Of a stretch of DNA of 64,000 nt, positions 8,245 through 16,557 are shown piece after piece. Source of the DNA: Gemmatimonas aurantiaca T-27. GTDB taxonomy: Bacteria; Gemmatimonadota; Gemmatimonadetes; Gemmatimonadales; Gemmatimonadaceae. Every line of letters starts with the position of its first letter. Position 1 is the first letter of the stretch. Position numbers and translations under genes: made by a program. The stretch is taken from positions 2,611,646 to 2,675,645 of the forward strand of contig NC_012489.1 in assembly GCF_000010305.1 (NCBI RefSeq), given 5' to 3'. The notes under the pieces are model-generated. The model ran no database searches and was not told where the DNA came from. It saw only the letters and a list, made by a program, of their open reading frames with translations.

Positions 8245-10275
8245 TCATCGGTCGTCGGGTATGCGCGGGACGTAGATCGACAGTTCCGCACCGGGCGTGC
8301 AGTTCACGATGGTCACCGATCCGCCCACCGCCAGCAGCCGCTCACGCATGCCGGTGATCCCCATGCGATGCTCGGTGCTTCTGAGCCGTCCGTTGCGGAG
8401 CGTGGGGAACCCACGACCGTCATCCCGCACCACCAGGGTCAGGGCGTCGTCGTCCACCGAAACGGTGACATCCACACGCTCGGCCTCGGCATGGCGCACG
8501 ATATTGCTCAACGCCTCCTGCAAGGCGCGAAACACCGCGAGGTCGGCCTCTCCGGGCAATGGCGGCAGTGTCGGTGGTGCGCCAAACACGACCAGCAGGC
8601 CGCTGCGTTCGGTGAAGTCGGTGACCAGCGAATGCAGCGCCGGCCGCAGCCCCAGGTCATCGAGCAGCGTGGGGCGCAGGGCGCTGGTGACCTGACGGAT
8701 GCTCGCGATGCCGGTATCCACCAGCGACAACAATCGATCGAGGCGGGGTGACGAATCGGCGGCCAGCAACGGACGCAGGGATTCGAGCTGCATCTTCACG
8801 GCGGAAAACACCTGCGCTGTTTCATCGTGCAGTTCGCGTGAGAGACGCCGACGTTCCTCTTCGTGTTGCCGCAGCATGCGGGCCGAGAGCTGCTCGAGCG
8901 CCTGGGTGCGCGCGGCGAGCTGGCGATCGAGAGCCCACTGATCGAGTGCCGCGCCCACCTGCTGTCCCAGCGCGAGCAGGAAGTCGTCGTCGAGGGCCGT
9001 GAACGGATTGCGCACATCACCGGCCATGACGAGCGCACCAACCAACTGACTGCCCGCTCCAACCGGCAGCACGGCCACGAATGGCTGCTCACCGGCGGCC
9101 GCCACGATCTGCGGTCGCCGTGTCAGCCGCATGCGCGCGAGTGCATCGTGCACTTCATGCTGGGCGGTATCACCAGCCCACGCACTGCACACTCCCGCGC
9201 CGCTCACGAAGCGGCCTCGGGCCAAGGCATCCGCCGGTGGCGCCGCTTCGCCTCGTGTCCGGGCCTGCGACAGCACACGCTCCATCACCTCAGCGGCCGT
9301 CTCTTCTTCCGGACTGCCTTCACTTTGCCCTTCGCTATGGCCTTCACTGCCGCTTTCGCTGGCCGCGTCGCCCGTGTCGGTCGCCGCCGCTGATGCGGTG
9401 ATGCCGTCGGCCGATGTCGACTTCGACATGCTGCGCATCGCACCGGTGGGTGGTACCGCGTCGAACAGGAACATCGCCGCGCCGCGCACACCGGGCAGTG
9501 CGAGTGGACGCACCAGCAGGGTGTCCACCGGATCCCGTTCATGACGCTGGCCCGATGCGCGTCGCTGCAGGTCGCCGGAGAGCGCACTCAGCGCGCGCAC
9601 GCCACGCCCCAGATCGTCGAGCACCAGCAGCACCAATCCGGCGGCCACGAGCAGCACAAAGCTGATATCGAGGTAGTAACCCCACGGCGTCCATGCGCCC
9701 TGCGCGCGCAGGAACGGATAGTCGAGGTGGTGCAGCCCCCACAGCGCAAACGACACCGCCAGCCAACGCGCGCCCGTGGAGTGGGCAATGCGATGATGGC
9801 GCCAGAACACCCAACCGGTCCACGCCGTGGCGCCGCTGAGGAACAGCACTGCGGGCAACGCGGCCCACAGGAAGTGATCGAGCTGGTAGATCGCGATGTA
9901 CGACCACAGCGGCGGGAACAAGGCCCACCACAGATACACCAGTCGTGGGCGCATCTGTCGTGAAAACACCAGCGACGCCCAGAGCAGCGCGAGCGCCGTC
10001 CAACCGGTGGTCACCTGATGCCAGTACAACCACACCCGCTCACCCGTGAGCAGGAAGCTCAGGATGCAAAAGAGCCGTGCGACATACACGCCCCATGCCA
10101 CGGCAAACCACCCGAACCAGGAACGGCGGTACCGCACATACAAATGCGCGCACAGCACCGCCACACCAGTGGTGACGGCCCCCTGCAGCAACGTGGCCGC
10201 CAGTTCCGTCGCCAGCAGTGCCGGGGGAGTGAACTGCACATCGATCTGCAGCACCGCCATCAGCGCCGGCATCAT
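8245..10275 (-). CDS. Membrane sensor histidine kinase (HisKA_3 type)
   Basis: Sensor kinase of the NarX/DesK class, 676 aa. The first about 230 residues contain roughly seven hydrophobic segments with short loops (a 7TM-type sensor). A linker rich in Ser/Glu/Gly follows, then a GAF-like region (around 370-450). The dimerisation domain has SRELHDETAQVF with phosphoacceptor His483. The ATPase domain has the N box ALQEALSNIVRH (Asn about 590) and DDGRGF (618-623). It should phosphorylate the regulator encoded immediately downstream. The signal sensed cannot be read from sequence. Confidence 0.93.
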   Translation of the reverse strand: MMPALMAVLQIDVQFTPPALLATELAATLLQGAVTTGVAVLCAHLYVRYRRSWFGWFAVAWGVYVARLFCILSFLLTGERVWLYWHQVTTGWTALALLWASLVFSRQMRPRLVYLWWALFPPLWSYIAIYQLDHFLWAALPAVLFLSGATAWTGWVFWRHHRIAHSTGARWLAVSFALWGLHHLDYPFLRAQGAWTPWGYYLDISFVLLVAAGLVLLVLDDLGRGVRALSALSGDLQRRASGQRHERDPVDTLLVRPLALPGVRGAAMFLFDAVPPTGAMRSMSKSTSADGITASAAATDTGDAASESGSEGHSEGQSEGSPEEETAAEVMERVLSQARTRGEAAPPADALARGRFVSGAGVCSAWAGDTAQHEVHDALARMRLTRRPQIVAAAGEQPFVAVLPVGAGSQLVGALVMAGDVRNPFTALDDDFLLALGQQVGAALDQWALDRQLAARTQALEQLSARMLRQHEEERRRLSRELHDETAQVFSAVKMQLESLRPLLAADSSPRLDRLLSLVDTGIASIRQVTSALRPTLLDDLGLRPALHSLVTDFTERSGLLVVFGAPPTLPPLPGEADLAVFRALQEALSNIVRHAEAERVDVTVSVDDDALTLVVRDDGRGFPTLRNGRLRSTEHRMGITGMRERLLAVGGSVTIVNCTPGAELSIYVPRIPDDR

Positions 10276-10302
10276 CGTGCAGGTGCCAACATCACCACGG
10301 CA

Positions 10303-11928
10303 TCATTCCACGACATGGGGTGGAAATCCCGGGCCGTGTGTGCCCGGATCCTGTTGCACGTGATAGATGGTGCGCGATGGATAGGCGAACGCCGAACCAT
10401 GGTCCTCGAGGATGCGCAAGAATTCGAGGAACAGGTCGTGTCGGATGCGCAGGAATTCGTTGTAGTCAGTGGTGACGAACCAGGCGACCACATTGAGCCG
10501 GATGGCCGACTCGGTGAAGGCCGTGATATTCGCGCGCACGACATCGGGCCACACCTTCGGATGGGCGCGCAGCAGGGCCTCGACTTCGTCGCGGATGCGC
10601 ACCAGATCCTCACGACTTGTTTCGTACGTCAAGTCGAGATCGGTGCGCAGCAGCATGCGGTCGCGCTCTCCGAACGTTTCGATGCGATCATCGGCCAGTT
10701 TGCCGTTGGGCACGCGCACCACGGTGCGGTCCATCGTTCGGATGCTGGTCGACCGCAAGCCAATGCGTTCCACCGAACCTTCGGTGGTACCGGTCTTCAC
10801 CCAATCGCCAACACGCAAGACTTTGTCGGCCGCGAGACTCACACTGCCGAAGAGATGCTCCACCGTTTTCTGCGCGGCCAATGCCACGGCAATACCGCCG
10901 ATACCAAGGCCGGCCAGCAGCGTACCGACGGGATAGCCGAACTGCGCGAGCGCCACCAGCAACGCCACCACCGACAGCGCCACACGCAGGAAGTTGCCCA
11001 GCAGCGGCACCAACGTACGAGCCTGAGCGCCCTGCCCGGTTTCCCAGGCGGCATTCTCGAGCCGCGACTGCACGATGCGAATGATCTGGAGAATGGCCCA
11101 GAACAGCGCGATCAGTACCATCCCGCGCGTGAACGCACTGAGGAAGGCTGCAACGCGGGCATTCAGCGTGAGCACCGACAGCAATGGCTCTGCCACCACG
11201 GCCGCCGCCCAAAGGCGGAACGGGCCACGCAGGTGCTGCAGCAGTTGTTCATCCCAGGTGGTCACCGTGCGCGCCGTGACCCGCACCAGCACCTGCCGCA
11301 GCAGCGCGCCAAGCATCCAGGCCGCGAGCACCAGGATGGGCAAGGCAATGCCGATGCCGATCCACTGCCACCAGTACACGTTGAGCGGACCTTCCCGCAG
11401 CAACGAGGCCGGCACCCGCTCCCGTACCCAGGGAGCCCCAAGGCCGTCGAACCAGGCGTCGATATTGGCCACCGTGGCCGACGAAAACACCCATCTGGTG
11501 GGCACGCCCGCAGTCCGCACTAGGCGGATCACTTCTTCGTGTCCGTTGGCGGCGAGAATCACGCCCACACGGTCGCCGTTCAGATCCCCGTCCGTGGTGT
11601 CACCCACGACGAGGGGCGAGAGACTGTTCACATCGAGCGCGAGCCGTTGATCGAGCACCGACTTGAGACGGCGCGCGAGCACCGGTCCCCGGGCTTCCTG
11701 CGCGGCAGGCACGGCCAGATAATCCGCAGCGCCAGGCCAGTCCCCGGCATTCGCCAGGCGGAGGAAATCACGCATCGCCGCCCGCGGTGACGCGGAGGAC
11801 TCAGCGGGCGAGGAATCGGCGGGCGACGCTTTCTTCGGGAGGCCGAGCTGTGCGGCGGCCGGAAGTGCAATCGCGGCAAGGAGTGCCGTGAGGACCCACG
11901 GCGTCCAGCGAAACAATGGCGTGCGCAT
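10303..11928 (-). CDS. MscS-family mechanosensitive ion channel
   Basis: Small-conductance mechanosensitive channel family, 541 aa, longer than E. coli MscS because of an N-terminal periplasmic extension. A signal peptide (first 26 residues, ending PAAAQ) precedes about 190 residues of soluble sequence and then several membrane helices. The pore helix and beta domain are recognisable from LAGLGIGGIAVALAAQKTVE, LFGSVSL, VGDWVKTG and VPNGKLADDRIET, and the C-terminal alpha/beta vestibule follows. It begins 20 bp before the attL repeat, so it is the host gene immediately flanking the prophage and is intact. It may share a transcript with the two-component genes. Confidence 0.93.
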   Translation of the reverse strand: MRTPLFRWTPWVLTALLAAIALPAAAQLGLPKKASPADSSPAESSASPRAAMRDFLRLANAGDWPGAADYLAVPAAQEARGPVLARRLKSVLDQRLALDVNSLSPLVVGDTTDGDLNGDRVGVILAANGHEEVIRLVRTAGVPTRWVFSSATVANIDAWFDGLGAPWVRERVPASLLREGPLNVYWWQWIGIGIALPILVLAAWMLGALLRQVLVRVTARTVTTWDEQLLQHLRGPFRLWAAAVVAEPLLSVLTLNARVAAFLSAFTRGMVLIALFWAILQIIRIVQSRLENAAWETGQGAQARTLVPLLGNFLRVALSVVALLVALAQFGYPVGTLLAGLGIGGIAVALAAQKTVEHLFGSVSLAADKVLRVGDWVKTGTTEGSVERIGLRSTSIRTMDRTVVRVPNGKLADDRIETFGERDRMLLRTDLDLTYETSREDLVRIRDEVEALLRAHPKVWPDVVRANITAFTESAIRLNVVAWFVTTDYNEFLRIRHDLFLEFLRILEDHGSAFAYPSRTIYHVQQDPGTHGPGFPPHVVE

Positions 11929-11948
11929 GCGAAGAAGATAGCCGCTCG

Positions 11949-11995
11949 ACCGTGACCGGGGTGGGGATCGAACCCACGACCTACGGATTAAAAGT
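11949..11995. repeat. attL, 47-bp copy of the tRNA-Lys 3' end
   Basis: Identical over 47 bp to 61247-61293. It covers the T arm, variable loop and the 3' half of the anticodon arm of tRNA-Lys, read on the minus strand, and then diverges abruptly at 11996. This is the displaced original 3' end of the host tRNA and not a functional gene. Confidence 0.97.
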
Positions 11996-12016
11996 TCAGT
12001 AGTCGGGTGCCAGCGG

Positions 12017-12101
12017 GGGCGTTCTCAGAGGGGAGCCCGGGTTTGGCGGCTGGCCGCGTCGTTGGGCCTCTCCTCTGAAGGGCGGCCCCGCCGGAACGCC
12101 C
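12017..12101. ncRNA. Possible three-way-junction RNA or DNA structure beside attL
   Basis: GGGCGTTC (12017-12024) pairs with GAACGCCC (12094-12101). Inside, TCAGAGGGGAG (12025-12035) pairs with CTCTCCTCTGA (12068-12078), with one G-U. A short apical hairpin lies at 12046-12057 and a side hairpin, GGCGG with CCGCC, at 12081-12092. It is the only structured part of the leader before the first left-hand prophage gene. It could be a non-coding RNA, a terminator region or part of the attP architecture. Transcription is not shown. Confidence 0.35.
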
Positions 12102-12102
12102 A

Positions 12103-12120
12103 GGTGTCAGTTTCGCGTCA
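12103..12120. promoter_or_regulatory. Candidate integrase arm-type site (left)
   Basis: GGTGTCAGTTTCGCGTCA recurs with one mismatch at 61211-61228, in the same orientation, inside the other end of the prophage. Paired repeats flanking the core in attP are typical of tyrosine-integrase arm sites. Confidence 0.5.
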
Positions 12121-12171
12121 TGGGAATGCGCCGACGCAGGGGCTGGTAGCGCGCCTCCGGGGAGGGTCAGC

Positions 12172-12342
12172 ATGACCCCCAGACCCCTCACCCGTGATGT
12201 GTTTGTGCAGCGTCCACCGCTGCCCCGCAAGCGCCAGGTGGCATGGGGCTGCGTGGGCGCGATCTGCGCCACCGTGCTGGGCTGGGTCGGGGTGATCTTC
12301 GCGGTGTTCGCGTTGGTGGGCACACTGAAGGAGTGGCCGTGA
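12172..12342 (+). CDS. Small membrane protein (56 aa)
   Basis: First gene inside attL. It encodes 56 residues: a basic N-terminal half (RPPLPRKRQ) followed by one hydrophobic helix (about residues 27-50) and a short tail, KEWP. GGGGAGGG lies a few bases before the ATG as a ribosome-binding site. The next gene starts at a GTG that overlaps its TGA. I do not recognise a family. Other small single-helix proteins occur elsewhere in this prophage (from 59436 and 55816). Confidence 0.6.
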   Translation: MTPRPLTRDVFVQRPPLPRKRQVAWGCVGAICATVLGWVGVIFAVFALVGTLKEWP

Positions 12343-12608
12343 AGAAGGGTCACGTCCTGCTCCACCAGCATGCGCGCGCCTGTCCGGATGGCCCGCGCTC
12401 GATGATGTCCGAAGCGCACCGGGCTTGCTGCGCCAATGGGCGGCAGTGCCGAACGCCGAGCAAAACGGGACACTCGCCGCGCGCGGTGTTCTACGCCCGT
12501 ACGCCAGATCGCGCGTTCTATCTCTGCGAGGCGTGCGCGATGGTATTTGCGCATATCCACCAACTGCCCTTCGAGGTGTGCGATGCACCGGAGGTGCGTC
12601 GTGGCTAG
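12339..12608 (+). CDS. Small Cys/His-rich protein, possibly zinc-binding
   Basis: An 89-aa protein whose GTG start overlaps the preceding stop. The N-terminal half holds a cluster of His and Cys (HQHARACPDG, then RACCANGRQCR) and the C-terminal half has YLCEACAMVFAHIHQL, so one or two zinc sites are likely. No family recognised. It is followed by a PD-(D/E)XK-like gene whose ribosome-binding site lies within the end of this frame. Confidence 0.6.
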   Translation: MKKGHVLLHQHARACPDGPRSMMSEAHRACCANGRQCRTPSKTGHSPRAVFYARTPDRAFYLCEACAMVFAHIHQLPFEVCDAPEVRRG

Positions 12609-13023
12609 GCGGCGGATGACTCATGCGGAGGCGGCGGCCCTGACGTTTCAGTTTGCGGCCATCCGATCGATGCTAAGCGGGATCCAGTTCCTGTACAGCG
12701 ACGAGCGGGAGCTGCAGTCGGCCATCGTGACGGTGCTGCAGGAAGCGGGTGAGCCGGTCGCCACCGAAGTGCGCCATGGCCTGCAGGGTCTGCACCGATT
12801 CGACATCGTCGTGCGGGAGCGGATCGTGCTGGAGTGCAAGGTCGGCGGCGCACTGAGCGATGCGCTCCGGCAGATCGATCGGTATCTCTCGCTCGATATC
12901 GTCGATGGGTTGTTGCTGTGCGGGCCGCAGGTGTGGAAGGCCGCGCCATCGGCATGCGAAGAGCTCGCGCGGCGTCACGGGAAGCCGGTTGCCTTCATCC
13001 CCGTGACGCGAGCGGCCTTCTGA
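12601..13023 (+). CDS. PD-(D/E)XK nuclease-like protein
   Basis: A 140-aa protein starting at GTG, six bases after a GGAGG; an ATG five codons later is an alternative. The core HRFDIVVRERIVLECKVGG gives the D...ExK pattern of a restriction-type nuclease fold (Asp in FDIVV, Glu and Lys in LECK). ALRQIDRYL follows, where a Gln and an aromatic residue often complete the site. Related small nucleases occur in phage replication modules. It lies just before a SNF2 helicase whose ATG overlaps its stop, which suggests the two act together on DNA ends or branched DNA. Activity is inferred. Confidence 0.55.
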   Translation: MARRRMTHAEAAALTFQFAAIRSMLSGIQFLYSDERELQSAIVTVLQEAGEPVATEVRHGLQGLHRFDIVVRERIVLECKVGGALSDALRQIDRYLSLDIVDGLLLCGPQVWKAAPSACEELARRHGKPVAFIPVTRAAF

Positions 13024-14789
13024 TGCCCACACATGGCGCGATCCGCTACAGCGGCGATCGGAACATGTTCGTGGTGGCCTGCACACCCATGGTGCGCGCG
13101 CGCCTCCGGCGATGCTTCCCCCGGATCAGCATGAATGCGGCGCATGCCGTGGCGCTCAAAGCCACCGACGAGGTGTGCCGGGATCTCCTGTGGTTCATGG
13201 AGCGATTCCCCCTCGAGGCAGATGCGCATGCGGCTGAACGGCTGCAAGGCGGTGCGGTGCGCCATGTCGATCGGGAGGCGGCGGTAGCGGCCTTGATCGA
13301 TCAGCGACAGCCGATGCTCCCGTTCGATCTCGCCCTGCCACCGCGCGATTACCAACGCCAGGCAGCGCAGTTGTTGCTCACGAGTCGCAACCTGCTGCTG
13401 GCTGACGACGTGGGCCTCGGCAAGACCTGTAGCGCCATCTGCGCCATGCCTACACCGGAAGCCCTGCCGGCTCTGGTCGTGTGCCCGACCCATCTGCCAC
13501 GCCAATGGGCCGCTGAGATCGCGCTGTTCGCCCCTCAGCTCTCCGTGCACATCGTCACCAAGGGCAGCCCCTATCCCATCAAATGGCAGATGCGGGGCGG
13601 CGTGAAAGAGCGTGCGACCAGCATGCCCGATGTGCTGGTGATCAACTACCACAAACTCCGCGGCTGGGCGGAGCAGTTGGCTGGCGTGGTGCGGTACGTC
13701 GTGTTCGATGAGGCCCAGCAGTTGCGTGGCGACGGGACGTCCATCTGGTCGGCCGCGAGGCACGTCGCAGAGCGCGCGACGCTCCGGCTCGGCCTCTCCG
13801 CGACCCCGATCTACAACTACGGGATCGAATTCCATTCGGTCTACGAAGTGCTCGCGCCCGAAGCGTTGGGGACACGCGATGAATTCAGTCGAGAGTGGTG
13901 CGGCGGGAACTTCGGCGAGAAAGCGCGGGTGCACGATCCCAACGTGTTCGGCAATTACCTCCGCGGACAGGGGTTGATGCTGCGCAGGACGCGCGCCGAG
14001 GTGGGCCGTGAGCTGCCGCCGCTGACGAAAGTCGTGCACGAGGTCGACGCCGACAGCCAGACGATCGACGCGGCACGGAAGAGCGCTGTCGAGTTGGCGC
14101 GCATCGTCCTGCAGGCGACCGAGGCGTTCCGGGGCCAGAAGATGCAGGCGGCGGGTGAGCTCGATGCCCTGATGCGCCAGGCCACCGGAGTGGCCAAGGC
14201 GCCATTCGTGGCGGCGTTTGTGCGCCTGCTGCTGGAGAGCGAGCCGCGCGTCGTGTTGTTCGGCTGGCATCATGCCGTGTACGGCATCTGGCGGGAGGCG
14301 CTGCGGGAGTATCGACCGGTGATGTACACGGGCGCCGAGAGTCCCACGCAGCGCGATGCCGCCTTGGCCCGATTCAAAGATCCGAGCGACGAGGGGTCGC
14401 GCGTCCTGATCATGTCGCTGCGTTCCGGAGCAGGCGTCGACGGCCTGCAGCACGCTTGCCGCACCGTCGTGTTCGGGGAGCTCGACTGGTCCCCTGGTGT
14501 GCATGAGCAGTGTGCCGGCCGCGTGCATCGCGACGCCCAGGGCGAACCCGTCACCGCCTACTACATGTGCGCGGACGACGGCGCAGATCCCATCATGATC
14601 GAAGTGCTCGGGGTGAAACGCTCACAGCTCGAACCAGTGCGCAATCCCAACATGCCGCTGGTGGAGCGCTTGGAGACGGGCGTGGACAACATCCGTCGGT
14701 TGGCCGTAGCGGCGCTTGCGCGCGCCGGTGAGGTGTCAGCGCCGGTTCCCGCTGCACCGTCGCTCTTTGAGGCTGAGGTGACCGTATGA
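13023..14789 (+). CDS. SNF2-family DNA helicase/translocase
   Basis: A 588-aa phage superfamily 2 ATPase. After about 100 residues comes RDYQRQAA (Q-motif-like), then DDVGLGKT (residues 128-135, Walker A), VVCPTHLPRQW (motif Ia), VVFDEAQQ (motif II, DEAQ at 229-232) and LGLSATPIYN (motif III). The second RecA domain ends in LSLRSGAGVDGLQ-type motif V and CAGRVHRDAQ (motif VI), with a conserved Arg finger. The start ATG overlaps the preceding stop as TGATG, excluding a longer in-frame start. Phage SNF2 proteins are usually linked to replication fork remodelling, and the neighbours (nuclease, replication protein, resolvase) agree. Confidence 0.9.
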   Translation: MPTHGAIRYSGDRNMFVVACTPMVRARLRRCFPRISMNAAHAVALKATDEVCRDLLWFMERFPLEADAHAAERLQGGAVRHVDREAAVAALIDQRQPMLPFDLALPPRDYQRQAAQLLLTSRNLLLADDVGLGKTCSAICAMPTPEALPALVVCPTHLPRQWAAEIALFAPQLSVHIVTKGSPYPIKWQMRGGVKERATSMPDVLVINYHKLRGWAEQLAGVVRYVVFDEAQQLRGDGTSIWSAARHVAERATLRLGLSATPIYNYGIEFHSVYEVLAPEALGTRDEFSREWCGGNFGEKARVHDPNVFGNYLRGQGLMLRRTRAEVGRELPPLTKVVHEVDADSQTIDAARKSAVELARIVLQATEAFRGQKMQAAGELDALMRQATGVAKAPFVAAFVRLLLESEPRVVLFGWHHAVYGIWREALREYRPVMYTGAESPTQRDAALARFKDPSDEGSRVLIMSLRSGAGVDGLQHACRTVVFGELDWSPGVHEQCAGRVHRDAQGEPVTAYYMCADDGADPIMIEVLGVKRSQLEPVRNPNMPLVERLETGVDNIRRLAVAALARAGEVSAPVPAAPSLFEAEVTV

Positions 14790-15982
14790 AGGCCATCAGC
14801 AGCGAGGAGCTTAGCTACCAGTACATCCCCTGGTACGTCCGCGACTATCTCGAAGATGTGGAGTGTGACGTGCTGTCGGCGGCGGCCGAGGGGTGCCGTC
14901 TGCGCCTCGTGCTACGCCAGTGGCTGCAAGGGTCGATCCCTGCCAACCCCGCGGTCCTCCGTAAGCTCACCAAAGCCACCGAGGCCGAGTGGGTCACGGT
15001 GTGGCCGGAGATCGAGCACCACTTCCCTGTGATCGAGGACGGGGCTGCGCGCCGCAATCCGAAGTTTCACGCGCTGCGGCTCGATCGTGAGGTGTTCCTG
15101 GAAGGGAAGCGGCAATTGGGTGCCAAGGGCGGCAAGGCCCGGGCCGCGAAGTACGGTAGGGGTCAGCAAGACCTCCAGCACAGCCATAGCGACGGTCAAG
15201 CAGGTGCCATACCAGACGGCACGGCGAACGCTCAAGCGCACGGCATAGCGCCAGCTATACCAGATGGTAGAGCGAACGCTAAAGCGCCAGCTATAGCACC
15301 CGGTACAGCAGACGCTCAAGCACACGGTGAAGCGTCTGCCATAGCGAATGGTGTAGCGACACCAGTAGCGGAGCTCAAGCACGGTCCAAGCCTAGAGTTG
15401 TTAGCTGTTGCTGTAGCTATACCCCCATCTCCCACACCTGACGGTGTGGGAGCTTCCCCCACGCCACCGGTACGGCTGGTGCAGGATGCTGATCGGGAAA
15501 GCCCCGCCGATCGGGCCGCAGCCTACAACACCAGTCTCGACGAGGCCGTGCGTCGGTTGCCGGCAGGACCACTGCGCGCGGCCGTGCGGCGCTTGCTCGA
15601 TGAAGCGCGGATCGCACCGGCGAAGTGGGAAGGGTGGGCCGATCGCATCCTCGGCTGGGAACAAGGGCTCGGCACATCGCGCATGCGGGAAGTGCCACGG
15701 GAGGCCATCGTGCTCGGACTCGAGGAGCTGCTGCTGTCGAATCAGCCCGGCCAGTTCATCACGCCGCAGATCGCGCTGATCTTCGCCGAGAAGGCACGGG
15801 CCCGCATGAGCGAGGGTGAGGGTCCGTCAGGGGCCGGACGTGGCGCTCACCCCCCACGCACGTCAGGACCGACCGCCAAAGAGAGCCAGCTACGCGACGC
15901 TATCGAGTACGCTCGGAACGGTGACGAGGCTGCGCGCGCCTGGTGCACGGAAAACGCCGTCGATTGGGAGGTAGCGTCGTGA
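14786..15982 (+). CDS. Phage replication protein with DUF1376-like N-terminus
   Basis: A 398-aa protein. The first about 100 residues (YQYIPWYVRDYLEDVECDVL, then LRLVLRQWLQGSIPANP) match the pattern of DUF1376/YdaU domains at the start of phage replication-initiation proteins. Residues about 133-215 are low-complexity repeats of eight residues (DGTANAQA, DGRANAKA and similar). The C-terminal part is helical and may bind a helicase or DNA. Its ATG overlaps the helicase stop (ATGA). In lambda the origin lies inside gene O, and here too the repeats are conspicuous at DNA level. The initiator role is inferred. Confidence 0.6.
   Translation: MKAISSEELSYQYIPWYVRDYLEDVECDVLSAAAEGCRLRLVLRQWLQGSIPANPAVLRKLTKATEAEWVTVWPEIEHHFPVIEDGAARRNPKFHALRLDREVFLEGKRQLGAKGGKARAAKYGRGQQDLQHSHSDGQAGAIPDGTANAQAHGIAPAIPDGRANAKAPAIAPGTADAQAHGEASAIANGVATPVAELKHGPSLELLAVAVAIPPSPTPDGVGASPTPPVRLVQDADRESPADRAAAYNTSLDEAVRRLPAGPLRAAVRRLLDEARIAPAKWEGWADRILGWEQGLGTSRMREVPREAIVLGLEELLLSNQPGQFITPQIALIFAEKARARMSEGEGPSGAGRGAHPPRTSGPTAKESQLRDAIEYARNGDEAARAWCTENAVDWEVAS
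15185..15452. repeat. Degenerate 12/24-bp repeats plus perfect hairpin: candidate phage origin
   Basis: Within the replication gene, GCGAACGCTCAAGCGC-like units start at 15224, 15272 (one change) and 15308 (diverged), with weaker copies near 15189 and 15368; spacings are about 36, 48 and 60 bp. Interleaved are TATACC and TATAGC boxes. The block ends at a perfect hairpin, CTCCCACACC (15429-15438), loop TGAC, GGTGTGGGAG (15443-15452). Iteron-like repeats inside a replication gene are how lambda-type origins are built. Confidence 0.4.
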
Positions 15983-16557
15983 CCATCCACTTCCCGTTGT
16001 ACAACACCACGCAACAAGCGCTCGGCAAGTTCCGGCGCTACCTGCCGGCGGGGGCGCTGCCGCCGCGCGAGACGCCGGAGCTGGAGAAGGAGGAAGTCGA
16101 GGAGTGGGCCAGTGCGCTCCTCGGCGTGACGTTGGAGGCCATCACTGATGCCGTGAGTCGGTGGCTGCGCGATGAGGAGATGATCGAGCGCGGCCGCACG
16201 CGTGTCCCCACGATCGCTACGTTTGCGCGATACGCCAGGCAGGTCGATCGGGACCACCACCGACCACCGCTGGCGATGGTGGTAGATCGTCCATCGCTGC
16301 AGGACTGCGCGTCGCGCATCGAACAGCTGCAGCTCCGTGCGGAGCAAGTGCTCGGCCGGGAACACGGTGGTCGCGTGTGGGGCATCCTGCTCGACTTTGC
16401 GCGCACGAGCGAAGAACGCGAGCAGATCCGGAATGGAGTGATCGCCTTCGATCGTTTCGACGAGGCCGTCGCGATGGCAAAGCAGCAGGTAGCGGCGGAG
16501 CAAGACGCGGCGGAACGTCAGGCCAAAATGCTGCGCGCGCTCGGAGGTGCGGCGTGA
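15979..16557 (+). CDS. Prophage early protein of unknown function
   Basis: A 192-aa protein started at the GTG that overlaps the previous stop, with GGGAGGT eight bases upstream. It is mostly helical and charged. Segments such as WLRDEEMIERGRTRVPTIAT and FARTSEEREQIRNG look like compact helical bundles, and the C-terminus is a long Gln/Ala/Glu helix. Position between the DUF1376-like protein and a RusA-like resolvase suggests a replication accessory such as a helicase loader, but there is no P-loop, so a DnaC-type ATPase is unlikely. Confidence 0.55.
   Translation: MTIHFPLYNTTQQALGKFRRYLPAGALPPRETPELEKEEVEEWASALLGVTLEAITDAVSRWLRDEEMIERGRTRVPTIATFARYARQVDRDHHRPPLAMVVDRPSLQDCASRIEQLQLRAEQVLGREHGGRVWGILLDFARTSEEREQIRNGVIAFDRFDEAVAMAKQQVAAEQDAAERQAKMLRALGGAA

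Noticed and set aside
10018-11523. Long plus-strand open frame (about 501 codons)
   Set aside because: Antisense to MscS and the kinase start; a GC-rich shadow.
11949-11995. Second tRNA-Lys gene at attL
   Set aside because: Only the 3' 43 nt of the tRNA are present; there is no acceptor 5' strand or D arm.
12975-14528. Long minus-strand open frame (about 517 codons)
   Set aside because: Antisense shadow of the SNF2 helicase, whose motifs are intact.
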